From CAYNWK01 sp964400875 (GTDB taxonomy: Bacteria; Chloroflexota; Anaerolineae; Anaerolineales; UBA4823): a DNA stretch of 64,000 bases. Location of the stretch: assembly GCA_964400875.1 (NCBI GenBank), contig CAYNWK010000003.1:36890-100889 (forward strand), read 5' to 3'. Both the position numbers and the translations under genes were made by a program. The notes below the pieces were generated by a model that saw only the letters and a list, made by a program, of their open reading frames with translations, was not told the origin of the DNA and ran no database searches. Positions 8,572 to 17,370 of the stretch are shown here, piece by piece; within the stretch, counting starts at the first letter, position 1; every line of letters starts with the position of its first letter.

Positions 8572-10137
8572 TTAGGGGAGATCGGCCGGGATGATCTGGT
8601 AGATGGGCCCTTCCTTTTCGGTTTTTAGGTTTCTTGGCAGGTTCAAAGGCCGGCTGTCGATGTACACCGGCTTTACTCCCGCGTTAGCCTTAAGCGCCCG
8701 GTTCAAATCTTCGGTCGAGATCAAAAAGCGGTTGACCGCTTGCACATCCGGGCGCTGCCCTTCGACCAATTGGAGATATTCGACTATCGGGACGGTGTCC
8801 CACCAGCCGAAGATGATCGCTCCTGGTTCAACTTCGTGAAGGATCGTCTCCCCCAGGATGCGCGCGCTGCGGTCGTTCGAGAGGTCAACCAGCGGCCAGT
8901 TCCAGGCGGCGGCCAGCAGCACTAAACCGGCCAGTGCAGCTTCCAAAAATCTGCGGCTCCACAGGCCGGTACTGCGAGGTTGGGCCTGCCCAGCCCAGTC
9001 CAACAGCCCCTGGTAGCCGTAACCGACCCACAGCGCCCAAACCAGGTAGGCCGGGAGGAACATGGTCTCTTTGTCGATCACCCGGTAGCCGATGTAAAAG
9101 ATCGCGCTGGCGGCGAACATCAGGACGAGCATCAGCGCTTCTCCGGTCTTGCGTTTGGCCATCCAATACAGCCCCAGCAACCCCGGGACAATCCCGAGAG
9201 CGAAGAAGCTGCGCGCCAGTTGGGCGCCGAAGCGCAGCGCTTCACCCCACAGCTCCCCCCCACGGTAGGCGAACATCTGCCCGGCGAAAGCCTGCCCGGA
9301 GATCAGCCACCAGAACCCCTGCCAAGTGGCCAAGTCGACCGGCTTGAAGGCCAGTCCGGCGGAGTATACGCCGGCGTAATTGAAGGCCGGTTGGGCCGCG
9401 TACCGCCAGGGCAAGTACAGATAAACGCTCAGCCCGGCTAGACAGGCGAGCGCCGTCAGAGAAAGTCCCCGCCACTCCAGGGTCCGGCGTAAGGGGGCGC
9501 TGACGGCGACGAAAAGCAGCGCGCCGGGGACGAGCAGTACTGTCGCGGCGTGGTTGCCCATGCTCAAACCGCCAAGCAGTCCAACCAGCGCCAGCCTTCC
9601 CAGTGAAGGCTGCTCCTTCCAGCGCAGCAACGCCAGGATCAACCCGGCCATCAGGGCGGTGTGCAGGGTGTAGACCTCGGCGATCAGCGCCATGCCCCAG
9701 AAAAAGGTCGAAGTCGCAAGCAGACCTACAGCGCCGAGCGCGGCCCAGAATCTGACCCCCCAGCGCTGAAGGATCCGGTCGGCCAGGGCCAGGGTCAGGG
9801 CGCCGTTGAAGGCCGAGAACAAGTTGAGTCTGAAGCCAACGTCGCCAAGGGGCAGCCTGGCCCATAAATTGCCCAGGATGAGGTACAGCGGGTACCCGGT
9901 TGCCCGCACGATCCCCCCGGTGGCGGCGGCGGTGGTCAGCTCGGCGCTGTCCAGGTTGTAGATCGTTGGGGCGGCGGTGAAGAAATACACCAAAAAAGCC
10001 ACGCAGAAGACGATCAGGGTGCGCGCGTCGAATAAAGCGCTCGCAACCCGGCGGGCGCTGGCGATCGGGGCTTCGTAGAAACCCTGTAAGAGTCGATGGG
10101 ATCCCCAATTGGGCAGGTTTATCTGTCGTTTGATCAT
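8572..10137 (-). CDS. DUF2723 membrane protein (O-mannosyltransferase-like, GT-C)
   Basis: 521-aa polytopic membrane protein with about ten helices. After the first helix it has TIYNLDSAELTTAAATGGIVRATGYPLYLILGNLWARLPLGD, the diagnostic DUF2723 motif: an acidic DSAE followed by the TGYPLY loop. The family is related to protein O-mannosyltransferases. The C-terminal third is a soluble globular domain (IIFGWWDTVPIVEYLQLVEGQRPDVQAVN), a typical layout. Expected role: sugar transfer at the outer face of the membrane. A minus-strand TATAAT at 10193-10188 is a possible -10 box. Confidence 0.85.
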   Translation of the reverse strand: MIKRQINLPNWGSHRLLQGFYEAPIASARRVASALFDARTLIVFCVAFLVYFFTAAPTIYNLDSAELTTAAATGGIVRATGYPLYLILGNLWARLPLGDVGFRLNLFSAFNGALTLALADRILQRWGVRFWAALGAVGLLATSTFFWGMALIAEVYTLHTALMAGLILALLRWKEQPSLGRLALVGLLGGLSMGNHAATVLLVPGALLFVAVSAPLRRTLEWRGLSLTALACLAGLSVYLYLPWRYAAQPAFNYAGVYSAGLAFKPVDLATWQGFWWLISGQAFAGQMFAYRGGELWGEALRFGAQLARSFFALGIVPGLLGLYWMAKRKTGEALMLVLMFAASAIFYIGYRVIDKETMFLPAYLVWALWVGYGYQGLLDWAGQAQPRSTGLWSRRFLEAALAGLVLLAAAWNWPLVDLSNDRSARILGETILHEVEPGAIIFGWWDTVPIVEYLQLVEGQRPDVQAVNRFLISTEDLNRALKANAGVKPVYIDSRPLNLPRNLKTEKEGPIYQIIPADLP

Positions 10138-10298
10138 TTTCCGTGCGCTTTGAAAAGTGTACAGAATCCCCTGACTATTCTTTTCTTATTATACGAAACA
10201 GGATGGAGTCTGGATCTATCCCCCGAAAGTAACCCCTTTTAGCGTTCGCCCCCTGAAATTCTCGGCTGTAACGAGGAAAACCAGGTCCCCGGGAAGGG

Positions 10299-10307
10299 TG
10301 GTAAACT
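10299..10307 (+). promoter_or_regulatory. extended -10 promoter, leaderless HEAT gene
   Basis: TGGTAAACT: TGn extended -10 with TAAACT at 10302-10307, only 7 nt before ATG 10315, so transcription would begin at or next to the start codon. No Shine-Dalgarno is present. The same TGGTAAACT precedes the DUF5946 gene at 51940. Confidence 0.5.
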
Positions 10308-10314
10308 CGATAAC

Positions 10315-11130
10315 ATGAAAGCCGAGATCAGAGAATTACTCACCGACTTCAAAGCTGCGGCCCGACTCGGGCACCCGGATTCGCTGGCAGTGGCGATGGA
10401 GGGGCTGCGCGCCCTGCCCGAGGTGTCGGGGAACGAGGCTTTTGGCGAGGCCTTCCTCGACAACGTCATACTTCCGGTGGGGTCAGCCTTAATGCACCCG
10501 CGCGCAGACGAAAACCTGCTGCTTGCCTGGCTCGACGACCCGCTGACCGGGGTGCGCGCGGTGAGCGCGGCGGCCCTCGCCGGACGCTGGACGGCGGGGG
10601 AAGACGCCACCGAGGCGCTGCACCGCGCCGGGAGTGACCCGCGCGCGGAGACGCGACTGGCGCTGGCCAAAGCCCTGACTCGAGGCAGCGTGGAGAAACA
10701 GCAGGCTGCCGCTCGCCTGGCCTGCGGCTGGCTGAACGACCGTTCCCCGCGGCTGCGCCAGACCGCCTTGCTGGCGCTGAGCGGGCTGGCCGAGTCGTCC
10801 GCCGTGGACCAGGCCCGGGCGGAAGAGATCCTGGCCCGCCTCGATGCGCTCTCCGGCGAAGCTGATGCGGAGGTGCGCGCCGCGCTAGTCGCGGCCCTGA
10901 TCTCCCTGGCGGAGGCCGGCTACCCGGACCTGCTGCTGGATCTGTTGAAGCGCTGGGGCGACCTGGAAAGCGATAATACCTGGGTGATCACCAGGACCCT
11001 GTCCGCTTCCTGGGCTGCCGACCACCTGGCGCGAGCCGCCGCGATCCTGGATCGGCTGGCCGGCCGCGCCGCGGCCGGTCGTTACGTTGAGTCTGCTCGC
11101 CGGGCGCTCGAACGTCACCAGGCGCGCTGA
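10315..11130 (+). CDS. HEAT-repeat protein
   Basis: 271-aa all-helical protein rich in Ala, Leu and Arg. Repeats of the HEAT/PBS-lyase type can be read: LLAWLDDPLTGVRAVSAAALAGRW, ACGWLNDRSPRLRQTALLALSGLAE, RLDALSGEADAEVRAALVAALISLAEAG. Such repeats form a curved scaffold for protein binding; the partner cannot be told. No signal peptide or membrane helix. It stops 8 nt before the MFS transporter, so the two are probably co-transcribed. The start ATG has no ribosome site but a -10 box 7 nt upstream. Confidence 0.75.
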   Translation: MKAEIRELLTDFKAAARLGHPDSLAVAMEGLRALPEVSGNEAFGEAFLDNVILPVGSALMHPRADENLLLAWLDDPLTGVRAVSAAALAGRWTAGEDATEALHRAGSDPRAETRLALAKALTRGSVEKQQAAARLACGWLNDRSPRLRQTALLALSGLAESSAVDQARAEEILARLDALSGEADAEVRAALVAALISLAEAGYPDLLLDLLKRWGDLESDNTWVITRTLSASWAADHLARAAAILDRLAGRAAAGRYVESARRALERHQAR

Positions 11131-11138
11131 TCCCCCTA

Positions 11139-12347
11139 ATGTGGTCCAAACTCCCGGACAAGCTCAAGATCCTGCTGGGCTCGATGATCCTGGCAAATAT
11201 CGGCGGCCGCCTGTACCGCCCGTTCATGCCGCTGTACATCCTTTCCCTGGGCGGGACGGTCGCACAAGTGGGGGTGTTCTACACCGTCAACACCATGTCG
11301 GCGGCGGTGCTGCGCCCGCTGGGAGGCTGGTTCTCGGATTCGATTGGCCGGCTGCAGGCCGTTGGGTTAGGCACCTTGTTCGGTTTGGGCGGCATGTTAG
11401 GTTACGCCTTGTCGCCGAGCTGGGCCTGGCTGCTCGTCTCGGCGGTGGTGCTGGCCTTTGGCCGCGCCGTGGTCGGCCCTTCCTTCCGGGCGTTCACCGC
11501 CGAGGCGGCCCCGCCGGAGCAGATGGCCCAGGCGTTTGGGCTGGTGAATGGCGTGTTCAACGTCGTGGACGTGATCGGCCCGGCTCTGGGCGGCTGGGTG
11601 GTGACGACTTTTGGCCTGCCCAGCGTCTTCTGGTGGGCGGTGGCGTTTATGAGCGCGGCGACCGTGCTGCGGGTAGGAGTGGCCCTCGGGCAGCCTTATC
11701 GCTGGGAACGGGTCCGGCTGGCGAGCCTGCGCTCCGGTTTATCCGGGATGTGGCTCGCCATCATCGGCGGGGGACTGTTCAGCTGGCTGCTGTTAACCGA
11801 CAGCCTGCGCGATTTCGGCATCAGCCTGTTTGAGAACTTCCAGCCGGTCTTGATGCAGGCCCAGGGCCTAAACGAGGCGCGCATCGGCGTGTATTACTCC
11901 CTGTTCGCCATCGTTTACCTGCTGGTCAACCTGTTCGGCAGCCGGCTGGCAGACCGCTGGAGCGCCGCGGGCGCGCTAGCCCTGGGCGGGCTGATCCAGG
12001 TGAGCGGGCTGGTCTTGCTGGTTTTTTATGCAGCGCCGGGGATCTTTCCGGTATACTTTGTGGTCGTCGGGGCGGGCCTGGGGTTGGGCGACCCGGCTTT
12101 CGACGCCATGCTTGCCCGGTCGGCGCCCGGCGGCCATATGGGCATGACCTTTGGCCTGTTCAGCACCGCCACCAGCTTCCTGGCGATGCCGGCGCCGTAC
12201 CTGGGGGGCCTGCTCTATGGACGGGTCAGCTCGCTGACCCCATTCTGGAGCGGAGCGATTTTCCTGCTCGCCGCGGCCGTGTTCACCTGGTTCTATTTAC
12301 GGCCCCACGCAGAGCGAGCCGCCGCGCAGGTCTCGTCCGCAGATTGA
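11139..12347 (+). CDS. MFS transporter
   Basis: 402-aa major facilitator superfamily protein with 12 predicted helices. The loop after helix 2 carries GGWFSDSIGRLQAVGLG, the G-x-x-x-D-x-x-G-R motif A; the second half has a matching GSRLADRWSAAGALALGG. VFNVVDVIGPALGGWV fits motif C of the drug-efflux type. Substrate unknown. The ATG follows the HEAT gene by 8 nt without its own ribosome site, so it depends on coupling. A half copy of the palindrome family lies just after its stop. Confidence 0.9.
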   Translation: MWSKLPDKLKILLGSMILANIGGRLYRPFMPLYILSLGGTVAQVGVFYTVNTMSAAVLRPLGGWFSDSIGRLQAVGLGTLFGLGGMLGYALSPSWAWLLVSAVVLAFGRAVVGPSFRAFTAEAAPPEQMAQAFGLVNGVFNVVDVIGPALGGWVVTTFGLPSVFWWAVAFMSAATVLRVGVALGQPYRWERVRLASLRSGLSGMWLAIIGGGLFSWLLLTDSLRDFGISLFENFQPVLMQAQGLNEARIGVYYSLFAIVYLLVNLFGSRLADRWSAAGALALGGLIQVSGLVLLVFYAAPGIFPVYFVVVGAGLGLGDPAFDAMLARSAPGGHMGMTFGLFSTATSFLAMPAPYLGGLLYGRVSSLTPFWSGAIFLLAAAVFTWFYLRPHAERAAAQVSSAD

Positions 12348-12351
12348 ACGG

Positions 12352-12382
12352 CCCACTTTCTCGGAGACCTGCGTAACTCCTA
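12352..12382 (-). repeat. dispersed palindromic element, half copy (one arm)
   Basis: CCCACTTTCTCGGAGA then CCTGCGTAACTCCTA: the complement matches the left arm of copy B (TAGGAATTACGCAG...CCGAGAAAGTGGG) with few changes. The centre and the other arm are missing. It lies between the MFS stop and the next start. Confidence 0.7.
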
Positions 12383-12404
12383 TCTGTTTTATTTGAGGAT
12401 GTTT

Positions 12405-13751
12405 ATGCCACAGACAACCGATTCACAGACGTTGCCGCTCGATCTCGGAGATGGTCTGATCCTGCGCCGGGCCACAAAAGCCGATACCCAGGCCCTGGTG
12501 GACTTCAACGGCAAGATCCACGCCGAGGGGGGCAACGAGAGGGAGGATAAGGTCGCCGAGTGGACCCGCGACCTGATGGAAAAACCGCACCCGACTTTCG
12601 AGGTGGGCGATTTCACCATTGTGGAAGACACCGAAAAGGGCAAGATCGTTTCGACGCTCAACCTGATCTCGCAGACCTGGGCTTACGGAGGCATCCCCTT
12701 CGGCGTCGGCCGGCCGGAGCTGGTCGGCACGGACCCGGATTACCGCCACCGCGGGCTGGTGCGCGCCCAGTTCGACGTGATCCACCGGTGGAGCGCGGCG
12801 CGCGGCGAGCGGATGCAGGGCATCACCGGCATCCCCTATTACTACCGGATCTTCGGCTACGAAATGGGTCTGGACCTGGGCGGCGGTCGAGTCGGCTATC
12901 CTGTGCTCATCCCAAAGCTGAAAGAGGATCAAGAGGAGCCTTACCTGGCGCGGCCGGCGGAAGAAGCGGACCTGCCCTTCATCCAGCAGGTTTACGCAAG
13001 CTCGCTGGACCGCTACCTGGTCTCAGCTGTCTGGGATGAAGACTTGTTCCGCTACGAGCTGCAGGGGAAGAGCGAGTTCAACGTCAACCGCAGCACGCTC
13101 GAGGTGGTCACGACACCGGAAGGAGAGCGGGTCGCCTTCCTGGCGCACGCCGCCTGGCTGTGGGGGCCAACGGTCCCGGTGACGCGCTACGAAGTGCGAG
13201 AAGGGGTTTCCTGGGCGGAGGTCACGCCCAGCGTGGTGCGCTACTTGCGGAAGCTGGGCGAGACCTATGCCGAGCGCGACGAGGGCGAGTTCGGCGCTTT
13301 CGCTTTTTGGCTGGGGAGCGACCACCCGGTTTACCACGTCATCGACGACCGGCTGCCGCGCACCCGCAAACCCTACGCCTGGTACGTGCGCATACCCGAT
13401 CTGCCCGGTTTCCTGACGCACATCCGCCCCGTCCTGGAGCAGAAGCTGGCCAACTCGCCCCTGGCCGGGCACAGCGGCGAGCTCAAGATCTCTTTCTACC
13501 GGGATGGGCTGCGCCTGAAGTTCGAACGCGGCCGCCTCGTCGAAGTCGCCGCGTGGGTGCCGGAACCCTTTGGCCATTCCGGGGACGCCGGCTTTCCCGG
13601 CCTGACCTTCCTGCAGCTGCTGATGGCCTACCGCTCGTTGGCCGAGTTGAAGTATGCCTTCGCCGACTGTTGGACCGACGGCGATGAGGCCGCCGCCCTA
13701 CTGGAAGCGCTGTTCCCCAAGCAGCTCTCCGACGTTTGGCCGGTCTCCTGA
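12405..13751 (+). CDS. GNAT-family N-acetyltransferase, Eis-like
   Basis: 448-aa protein with an N-terminal GNAT domain (LILRRATKADTQALVDFNGKIH; acetyl-CoA loop region DPDYRHRGLVRAQFDVIHRWSAARG) and a long C-terminal half with a second GNAT-like/SCP2-like region (LKISFYRDGLRLKFERGRLVEVAAW...LTFLQLLMAYRS). This layout recalls Eis-type acetyltransferases, which are 400 aa or more. The acceptor is unknown. The chosen start is ATG 12405, with GAGG 6 nt upstream; ATG 12399 is the alternative. A strong terminator follows at 13814. Confidence 0.75.
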   Translation: MPQTTDSQTLPLDLGDGLILRRATKADTQALVDFNGKIHAEGGNEREDKVAEWTRDLMEKPHPTFEVGDFTIVEDTEKGKIVSTLNLISQTWAYGGIPFGVGRPELVGTDPDYRHRGLVRAQFDVIHRWSAARGERMQGITGIPYYYRIFGYEMGLDLGGGRVGYPVLIPKLKEDQEEPYLARPAEEADLPFIQQVYASSLDRYLVSAVWDEDLFRYELQGKSEFNVNRSTLEVVTTPEGERVAFLAHAAWLWGPTVPVTRYEVREGVSWAEVTPSVVRYLRKLGETYAERDEGEFGAFAFWLGSDHPVYHVIDDRLPRTRKPYAWYVRIPDLPGFLTHIRPVLEQKLANSPLAGHSGELKISFYRDGLRLKFERGRLVEVAAWVPEPFGHSGDAGFPGLTFLQLLMAYRSLAELKYAFADCWTDGDEAAALLEALFPKQLSDVWPVS

Positions 13752-13757
13752 GAGCAG

Positions 13758-13804
13758 GGTTGGGTTTGTTTCGAGGCGCAGTTCCCGCCAAAACAAACCC
13801 GGTT
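13758..13804. repeat. intergenic hairpin after the Eis-like gene
   Basis: GGGTTTGTTT (13762-13771) pairs with AAACAAACCC (13791-13800), with an inner GGCG/CGCC pair and a loop CAGTTCC. It lies immediately ahead of a separate intrinsic terminator. The loop carries the GCAGTTC seen in the arms of the palindrome family. Confidence 0.55.
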
Positions 13805-13813
13805 ACTCATCAA

Positions 13814-13845
13814 AAAAGCGCCCATGCCGGGCGCTTTTCGTTTTG
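13814..13845. terminator. bidirectional intrinsic terminator
   Basis: Perfect 10-bp stem AAAAGCGCCC / GGGCGCTTTT with a 5-nt loop, T-runs on both sides. It separates the convergent Eis-like (plus) and ilvE (minus) genes. Confidence 0.9.
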
Positions 13846-13865
13846 TCAGAAAGTATTCGTGCAGG

Positions 13866-14810
13866 CTAAGAGACCGCCTCGGTCGCCTCGGCGTAGACCG
13901 GGTTGATCCAGTGGCGGTAATCGTCCCTGCGCCCGCGCACGATCTCATTGAAGAGCTGACGCAGCTGGGTGACGACCGGTCCCATCACGCCGGCGCCGAT
14001 CGGGCGGTGATCCACCCGGGTGACCGCCATGATCTGGGCGGCGGTGCCGGTCATGAAGAATTCGTCGCACAGGTATACCTCGGTGCGATCGATCTTGCGT
14101 TCGATCACCGGCAGTCCCAGCTCGCGGTCGGCCAGTTCGATGACGCTCTTGCGGGTGATGCCTTCGAGGATGTTTTCCGTCACCGGCGGGGTGATCACGG
14201 CGCCGTCGCGCACCATGAAGATGTTCATGGCGCTGCCTTCGGATACGTGACCGTCCTGGGTCAGCACCAGCGCCTCGTCGAAACCGGCGCGCACGGCGTC
14301 GGTCTTGATGAACGCCGAGTTGGCGTAAGCGCCGCTGATCTTGCCGCGCGCCGGGATCATGTTATCGTCGACGCGCCGCCAGGATGAGAAGGTCACGTGG
14401 GCGTTGGTGTCGTTGGAGACGTAGCGGTCGAAAGGTACGGAGACGATGGTCAGTTCGTCGTGCAGTCCGTGCAGCTTGACGCCGATCATCTCGTCGGACT
14501 TGTATGCCAGCGGGCGGATGTAAACGTCTCTGCGGTGACCGTCTGCGCGCAGCAGTTCGACCGTGATCTCGGTCAAGCTCTCGGCGGTCTGGTTCAGCTC
14601 CATGGCTAACAGTGTGGCTGAGTTCAGGAAGCGGTGGTAGTGATCGCGAGCCCGGAAGATGAACAGCTGCTCTTGTTCATCGTTCCAGTAGGCGCGCAGT
14701 CCTCCGAAGGCGGCGGTGCCGTAGTTCAATCCATGGGTCAGCACTCCTATCCGCGCCTCGGAATAAGGGACGATCTTACCTTTGAAGTACGCATGAATCG
14801 GTAGGTCCAT
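13866..14810 (-). CDS. ilvE: branched-chain amino acid aminotransferase
   Basis: PLP enzyme of fold type IV that interconverts Leu/Ile/Val and their 2-oxo acids. 314 aa, standard length. Signatures: LTHGLNYGTAAFGGLRAY at 25-42, FIFRARDHYHRF, ISGAYANSAFIKTDAVRAGFDEALVLTQDGHVSEGSAMNIF (the PLP-lysine is in this middle region, with the conserved E of the EGSAMNIF motif) and GITRKSVIELA. Start ATG 14810 follows GGAGACGG on the minus strand. An extended -10 box (TGTTATAAT) lies at 14937-14929. Confidence 0.93.
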   Translation of the reverse strand: MDLPIHAYFKGKIVPYSEARIGVLTHGLNYGTAAFGGLRAYWNDEQEQLFIFRARDHYHRFLNSATLLAMELNQTAESLTEITVELLRADGHRRDVYIRPLAYKSDEMIGVKLHGLHDELTIVSVPFDRYVSNDTNAHVTFSSWRRVDDNMIPARGKISGAYANSAFIKTDAVRAGFDEALVLTQDGHVSEGSAMNIFMVRDGAVITPPVTENILEGITRKSVIELADRELGLPVIERKIDRTEVYLCDEFFMTGTAAQIMAVTRVDHRPIGAGVMGPVVTQLRQLFNEIVRGRRDDYRHWINPVYAEATEAVS

Positions 14811-14928
14811 GGGTCCGTCTCCTGCAGAACGATAAATCTAGATAGCTCTCGTCTGGACTTTCGCAGTGGGTTGGTGTGGTGGATAATCACTCCCTCGTTT
14901 TCCCAAGCATCATGCAAGTCTGGAAGAA

Positions 14929-14937
14929 ATTATAACA
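14929..14937 (-). promoter_or_regulatory. extended -10 promoter of ilvE
   Basis: Minus strand TGTTATAAT: perfect TATAAT with a TGn extension. No convincing -35. This gives a leader of about 110 nt. Confidence 0.55.
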
Positions 14938-15047
14938 CCTGGGGAAAGCGGGCAATCGCATAAGAGCGATTCCTCGTGGGATATGGGGGATGGCGACTGT
15001 CCAACAGGGAAGATGTAATCGCCCTGGGCTTAATAAGAAGAAAGGGT

Positions 15048-15075
15048 TTTACTTTTGAATAGATAAGAGTATACT
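15048..15075 (+). promoter_or_regulatory. sigma-70-like promoter of the 15.1-17.4 kb module
   Basis: TTTACT, 16-nt spacer, TATACT (15070-15075); 40 nt before ATG 15116. Confidence 0.5.
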
Positions 15076-15115
15076 TTTATGGGACGAAACCATCACTGGG
15101 GAACGGGAAGACAGC

Positions 15116-16021
15116 ATGAAAAGAGCCGTCAGCATCAGCATTGGATCATCTAAGCGCGACAAGGCCGTCGAGGTGGAGCTGTTGGGGGAAAAAGTGCACA
15201 TCGAGCGCATTGGCACCGACGGAGATATGCAAAAAGCTGCGCGGCTGTACCATGATATGGATGGCACAGTCGATGCTTTTGGCGTGGGCGGGGCCGACCT
15301 GGGCGTTTTGATCGAGGATAAGTGGTACCCGCTGTACTCGGTGGCGCCCATGGTGCGCGGCATCGAGCACACGCCGGTGGTCGACGGCGCAGGGTTGAAG
15401 AACACCTTAGAGAACAAACTGGCCCCTTTCATCGACGCGCACCTGGGCGACTACGTTCAGGCGCAGGGTAAAAAGGCGCTGGTCACCCTCGGCGTGGACC
15501 GTTGGGGGATGACAAAATCCTTCCTCGACGCAGGCTACGAGTGTGTTTTTGGTGACCTGATGTTCGGCCTAGGGATCCCCATCGCCATCCGCTCGGAGCG
15601 GGCTCTCAAGCGTATGGCGGCGATCTTGATGCCCATCGCCGGCCGCCTGCCTTTCGAGTGGGTTTACCCCACCGGGGAAAAACAGGAAAAGCGTGAGCCA
15701 AAGTGGGAGCAGCACTACGAGTGGGCTACCGTGATCGCTGGGGATTGCCATTACATCAAGCGGCATTTGCCGGATCGCCTGGAGGGCAAGATCATCGCCA
15801 CGAACACCACCACGCCCGCCGACGTCGAATTGTTCCGCCAGACCGGGATCAAATACCTGGTGACCTCCACCCCGGTGCTGGAGGGGCGCTCCTTCGGCAC
15901 GAATATGATGGAAGCCGCCCTGATCGCCGTATCCGGGAAAGCGCGCCCGCTCACCCAGGACGAGCTCAACGAACTGCTGGACCGCTTAGGTTTTGAACCC
16001 CAACTGCAGGAGTTAAACTAA
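15116..16021 (+). CDS. quinate 5-dehydrogenase-like protein (name from database usage, role unproven)
   Basis: 301-aa cytoplasmic protein. It starts MKRAVSISIGSSKRDKAVEVELLGEKVHIERIGTDGDM, with a conserved DAFGVGGADLGVLIEDKWYPLY and HTPVVDGAGLKNTLE. A Rossmann-like segment KALVTLGVDRWGMTKSFLDAGYECVFGDLMF sits near residue 125. From memory, relatives in Chloroflexota and Deinococcota are labelled quinate 5-dehydrogenase, but the classical shikimate/quinate dehydrogenase motifs are not obvious, so treat the function as unknown. It is separated by 1 nt from a MobA-like gene and forms an operon with it and a PAP2 phosphatase. Confidence 0.6.
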   Translation: MKRAVSISIGSSKRDKAVEVELLGEKVHIERIGTDGDMQKAARLYHDMDGTVDAFGVGGADLGVLIEDKWYPLYSVAPMVRGIEHTPVVDGAGLKNTLENKLAPFIDAHLGDYVQAQGKKALVTLGVDRWGMTKSFLDAGYECVFGDLMFGLGIPIAIRSERALKRMAAILMPIAGRLPFEWVYPTGEKQEKREPKWEQHYEWATVIAGDCHYIKRHLPDRLEGKIIATNTTTPADVELFRQTGIKYLVTSTPVLEGRSFGTNMMEAALIAVSGKARPLTQDELNELLDRLGFEPQLQELN

Positions 16022-16022
16022 T

Positions 16023-16799
16023 ATGCAAGCGATTATCACTGCTGGCGGCGTCCCCCATCCGGAAGAGCCGCTCTACGAATATACCCAAGGTAAGCCCAAG
16101 GCGCTGGTCGATGTCGCCGGTAAACCGATGGCCCAGTGGGTGTTGGATGCGCTGTGCGACAGCCCGGCGATCGAGGAAATCGTCCTGATCGGGCTGACCG
16201 AAGAGAGCGGGGTGCAGTGCGATAAAATTTCCGCCTACCTGCCCAGCCAGGGGGGCATCCTAGAGAATATCCGCGCGGGGGTTGAAAAAGTCGTCGAGCA
16301 GCACCCCGAGACGCGCCACGTACTGGTGGCCTCCTCGGATATCCCGGCGATCACGGCGGAGACCGTCGATTGGTTGGTCGATGAAGCCATGCAGAGCGAC
16401 CACGACATTTATTATTCGGTGGTTTCCCGCCAGGTGATGGAAAAGCGCTACCCCAACTCCAACCGGTCATACACGCACTTAAAGGAAGCCGAAGTGTGCG
16501 GTGGAGATATGAACGTCATCCGGGCATTGACGGTGACCAAGAACGAAGAGCTGTGGAAAAAAATCATCGATGCCCGCAAGAGCGTGTTGAAGCAAGCCTC
16601 GCTGATCGGTTTCAGCACCCTGCTTTTGCTCCTGCTGCGGCGGCTCGACCTGGAAAGCGGCGTCAAGCGCGTCACCGAACGCCTGGACATCACCGGGCGG
16701 GTGCTCTTCAGCCCTTACGCCGAGATCGCCATGGATGTGGACAAACCTCACCAGCTCGAGATACTGCGCGCCGATATGGCCCAGAAAGTTCAGGCCTGA
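16023..16799 (+). CDS. MobA-like NTP transferase family protein
   Basis: 258-aa GT-A fold nucleotidyltransferase. The N-terminus MQAIITAGG...YTQGKPKALVDVAGKPMAQWVLDAL has the glycine-rich NTP loop and the K-P-K-A-L...G-K-P-M motif; LVASSDIPAITAETVDWLVDEA matches the metal-binding SSDIP (family D-x-P) region. Such proteins join a CTP, UTP or GTP nucleotide to a phosphorylated sugar, polyol or cofactor. The C-terminal part (SVLKQASLIGFSTLLLLLLRRLDLESGVKRV) is hydrophobic and could touch the membrane. The substrate is unknown; the neighbours hint at a cyclitol or lipid head group. Confidence 0.75.
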   Translation: MQAIITAGGVPHPEEPLYEYTQGKPKALVDVAGKPMAQWVLDALCDSPAIEEIVLIGLTEESGVQCDKISAYLPSQGGILENIRAGVEKVVEQHPETRHVLVASSDIPAITAETVDWLVDEAMQSDHDIYYSVVSRQVMEKRYPNSNRSYTHLKEAEVCGGDMNVIRALTVTKNEELWKKIIDARKSVLKQASLIGFSTLLLLLLRRLDLESGVKRVTERLDITGRVLFSPYAEIAMDVDKPHQLEILRADMAQKVQA

Positions 16800-16812
16800 G
16801 GCGCTCTCCCCC

Positions 16813-17352
16813 ATGGGGTCATTCAACCTGTTGCGGCGTCGCGCGTTGGAACTGGACGCCAGCCTATCCGCCGCTCTGCGCATCGCCGAGCGCCCCGGCG
16901 CTTTGCGGCGGGCGGCTGCGCTGCTCGCCCATTCAGGCGATTCCTGGTTTTGGCTGTTGGGCCTGGCTTTGGTGTGGTTGTTGGGGCCCGGGTATTGGCG
17001 AAGCCGTGCAGTGGTCCTGGCTGTGGGGATCACGGCGACCGCCGTCATCGTCCTCGCCATCAAGTTCAGCGTACGGCGCCAGCGCCCTGCTGGAGAATGG
17101 GGGCGCATCTACCGTTCCACCGACCCGCATTCTTTTCCCTCCGGTCACGCCGCCCGCGGCGCCATGCTGGCGGTGATTGGGCTGGCTTTTGGCCCCTCCT
17201 GGTTCGGCGGCGCGCTGCTGGTCTGGGCGCCGCTGGTCTCCCTGGCGCGGGTCACCATGGGGGTGCATTATCTTTCAGACGTGCTTGCCGGCATCCTCCT
17301 GGGATTCTTGATGGGGCTGGTCATCTTACAGATCTTTGCGATTGGCCTTTAG
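16813..17352 (+). CDS. PAP2-family (acid phosphatase-like) membrane phosphatase
   Basis: 179-aa membrane protein starting at ATG 16813, 14 nt after the previous stop. All three PAP2 motifs are present: KFSVRRQRP (K-x6-RP), PSGHA, and RVTMGVHYLSD (R-x5-H-x3-D), with catalytic His in both of the latter. Four to five helices surround them. Family members dephosphorylate lipid phosphates such as undecaprenyl pyrophosphate or phosphatidylglycerol phosphate at the membrane. Third gene of the 15.1-17.4 kb module. Confidence 0.9.
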   Translation: MGSFNLLRRRALELDASLSAALRIAERPGALRRAAALLAHSGDSWFWLLGLALVWLLGPGYWRSRAVVLAVGITATAVIVLAIKFSVRRQRPAGEWGRIYRSTDPHSFPSGHAARGAMLAVIGLAFGPSWFGGALLVWAPLVSLARVTMGVHYLSDVLAGILLGFLMGLVILQIFAIGL

Positions 17353-17370
17353 ACGCCAGGTTTATAACAA

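Larger units (their letters stand above)
14811..15115. other. 305-bp divergent promoter region (ilvE / quinate-dehydrogenase-like)
   Basis: No gene seen. It holds the ilvE extended -10 on the minus strand and the promoter of the plus-strand module at 15048-15075. A GCAGTGGGTTGGTG...TTTTCCCAAGC stretch (14865-14907) may be a worn copy of the palindrome family, but the match is weak. Confidence 0.5.
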
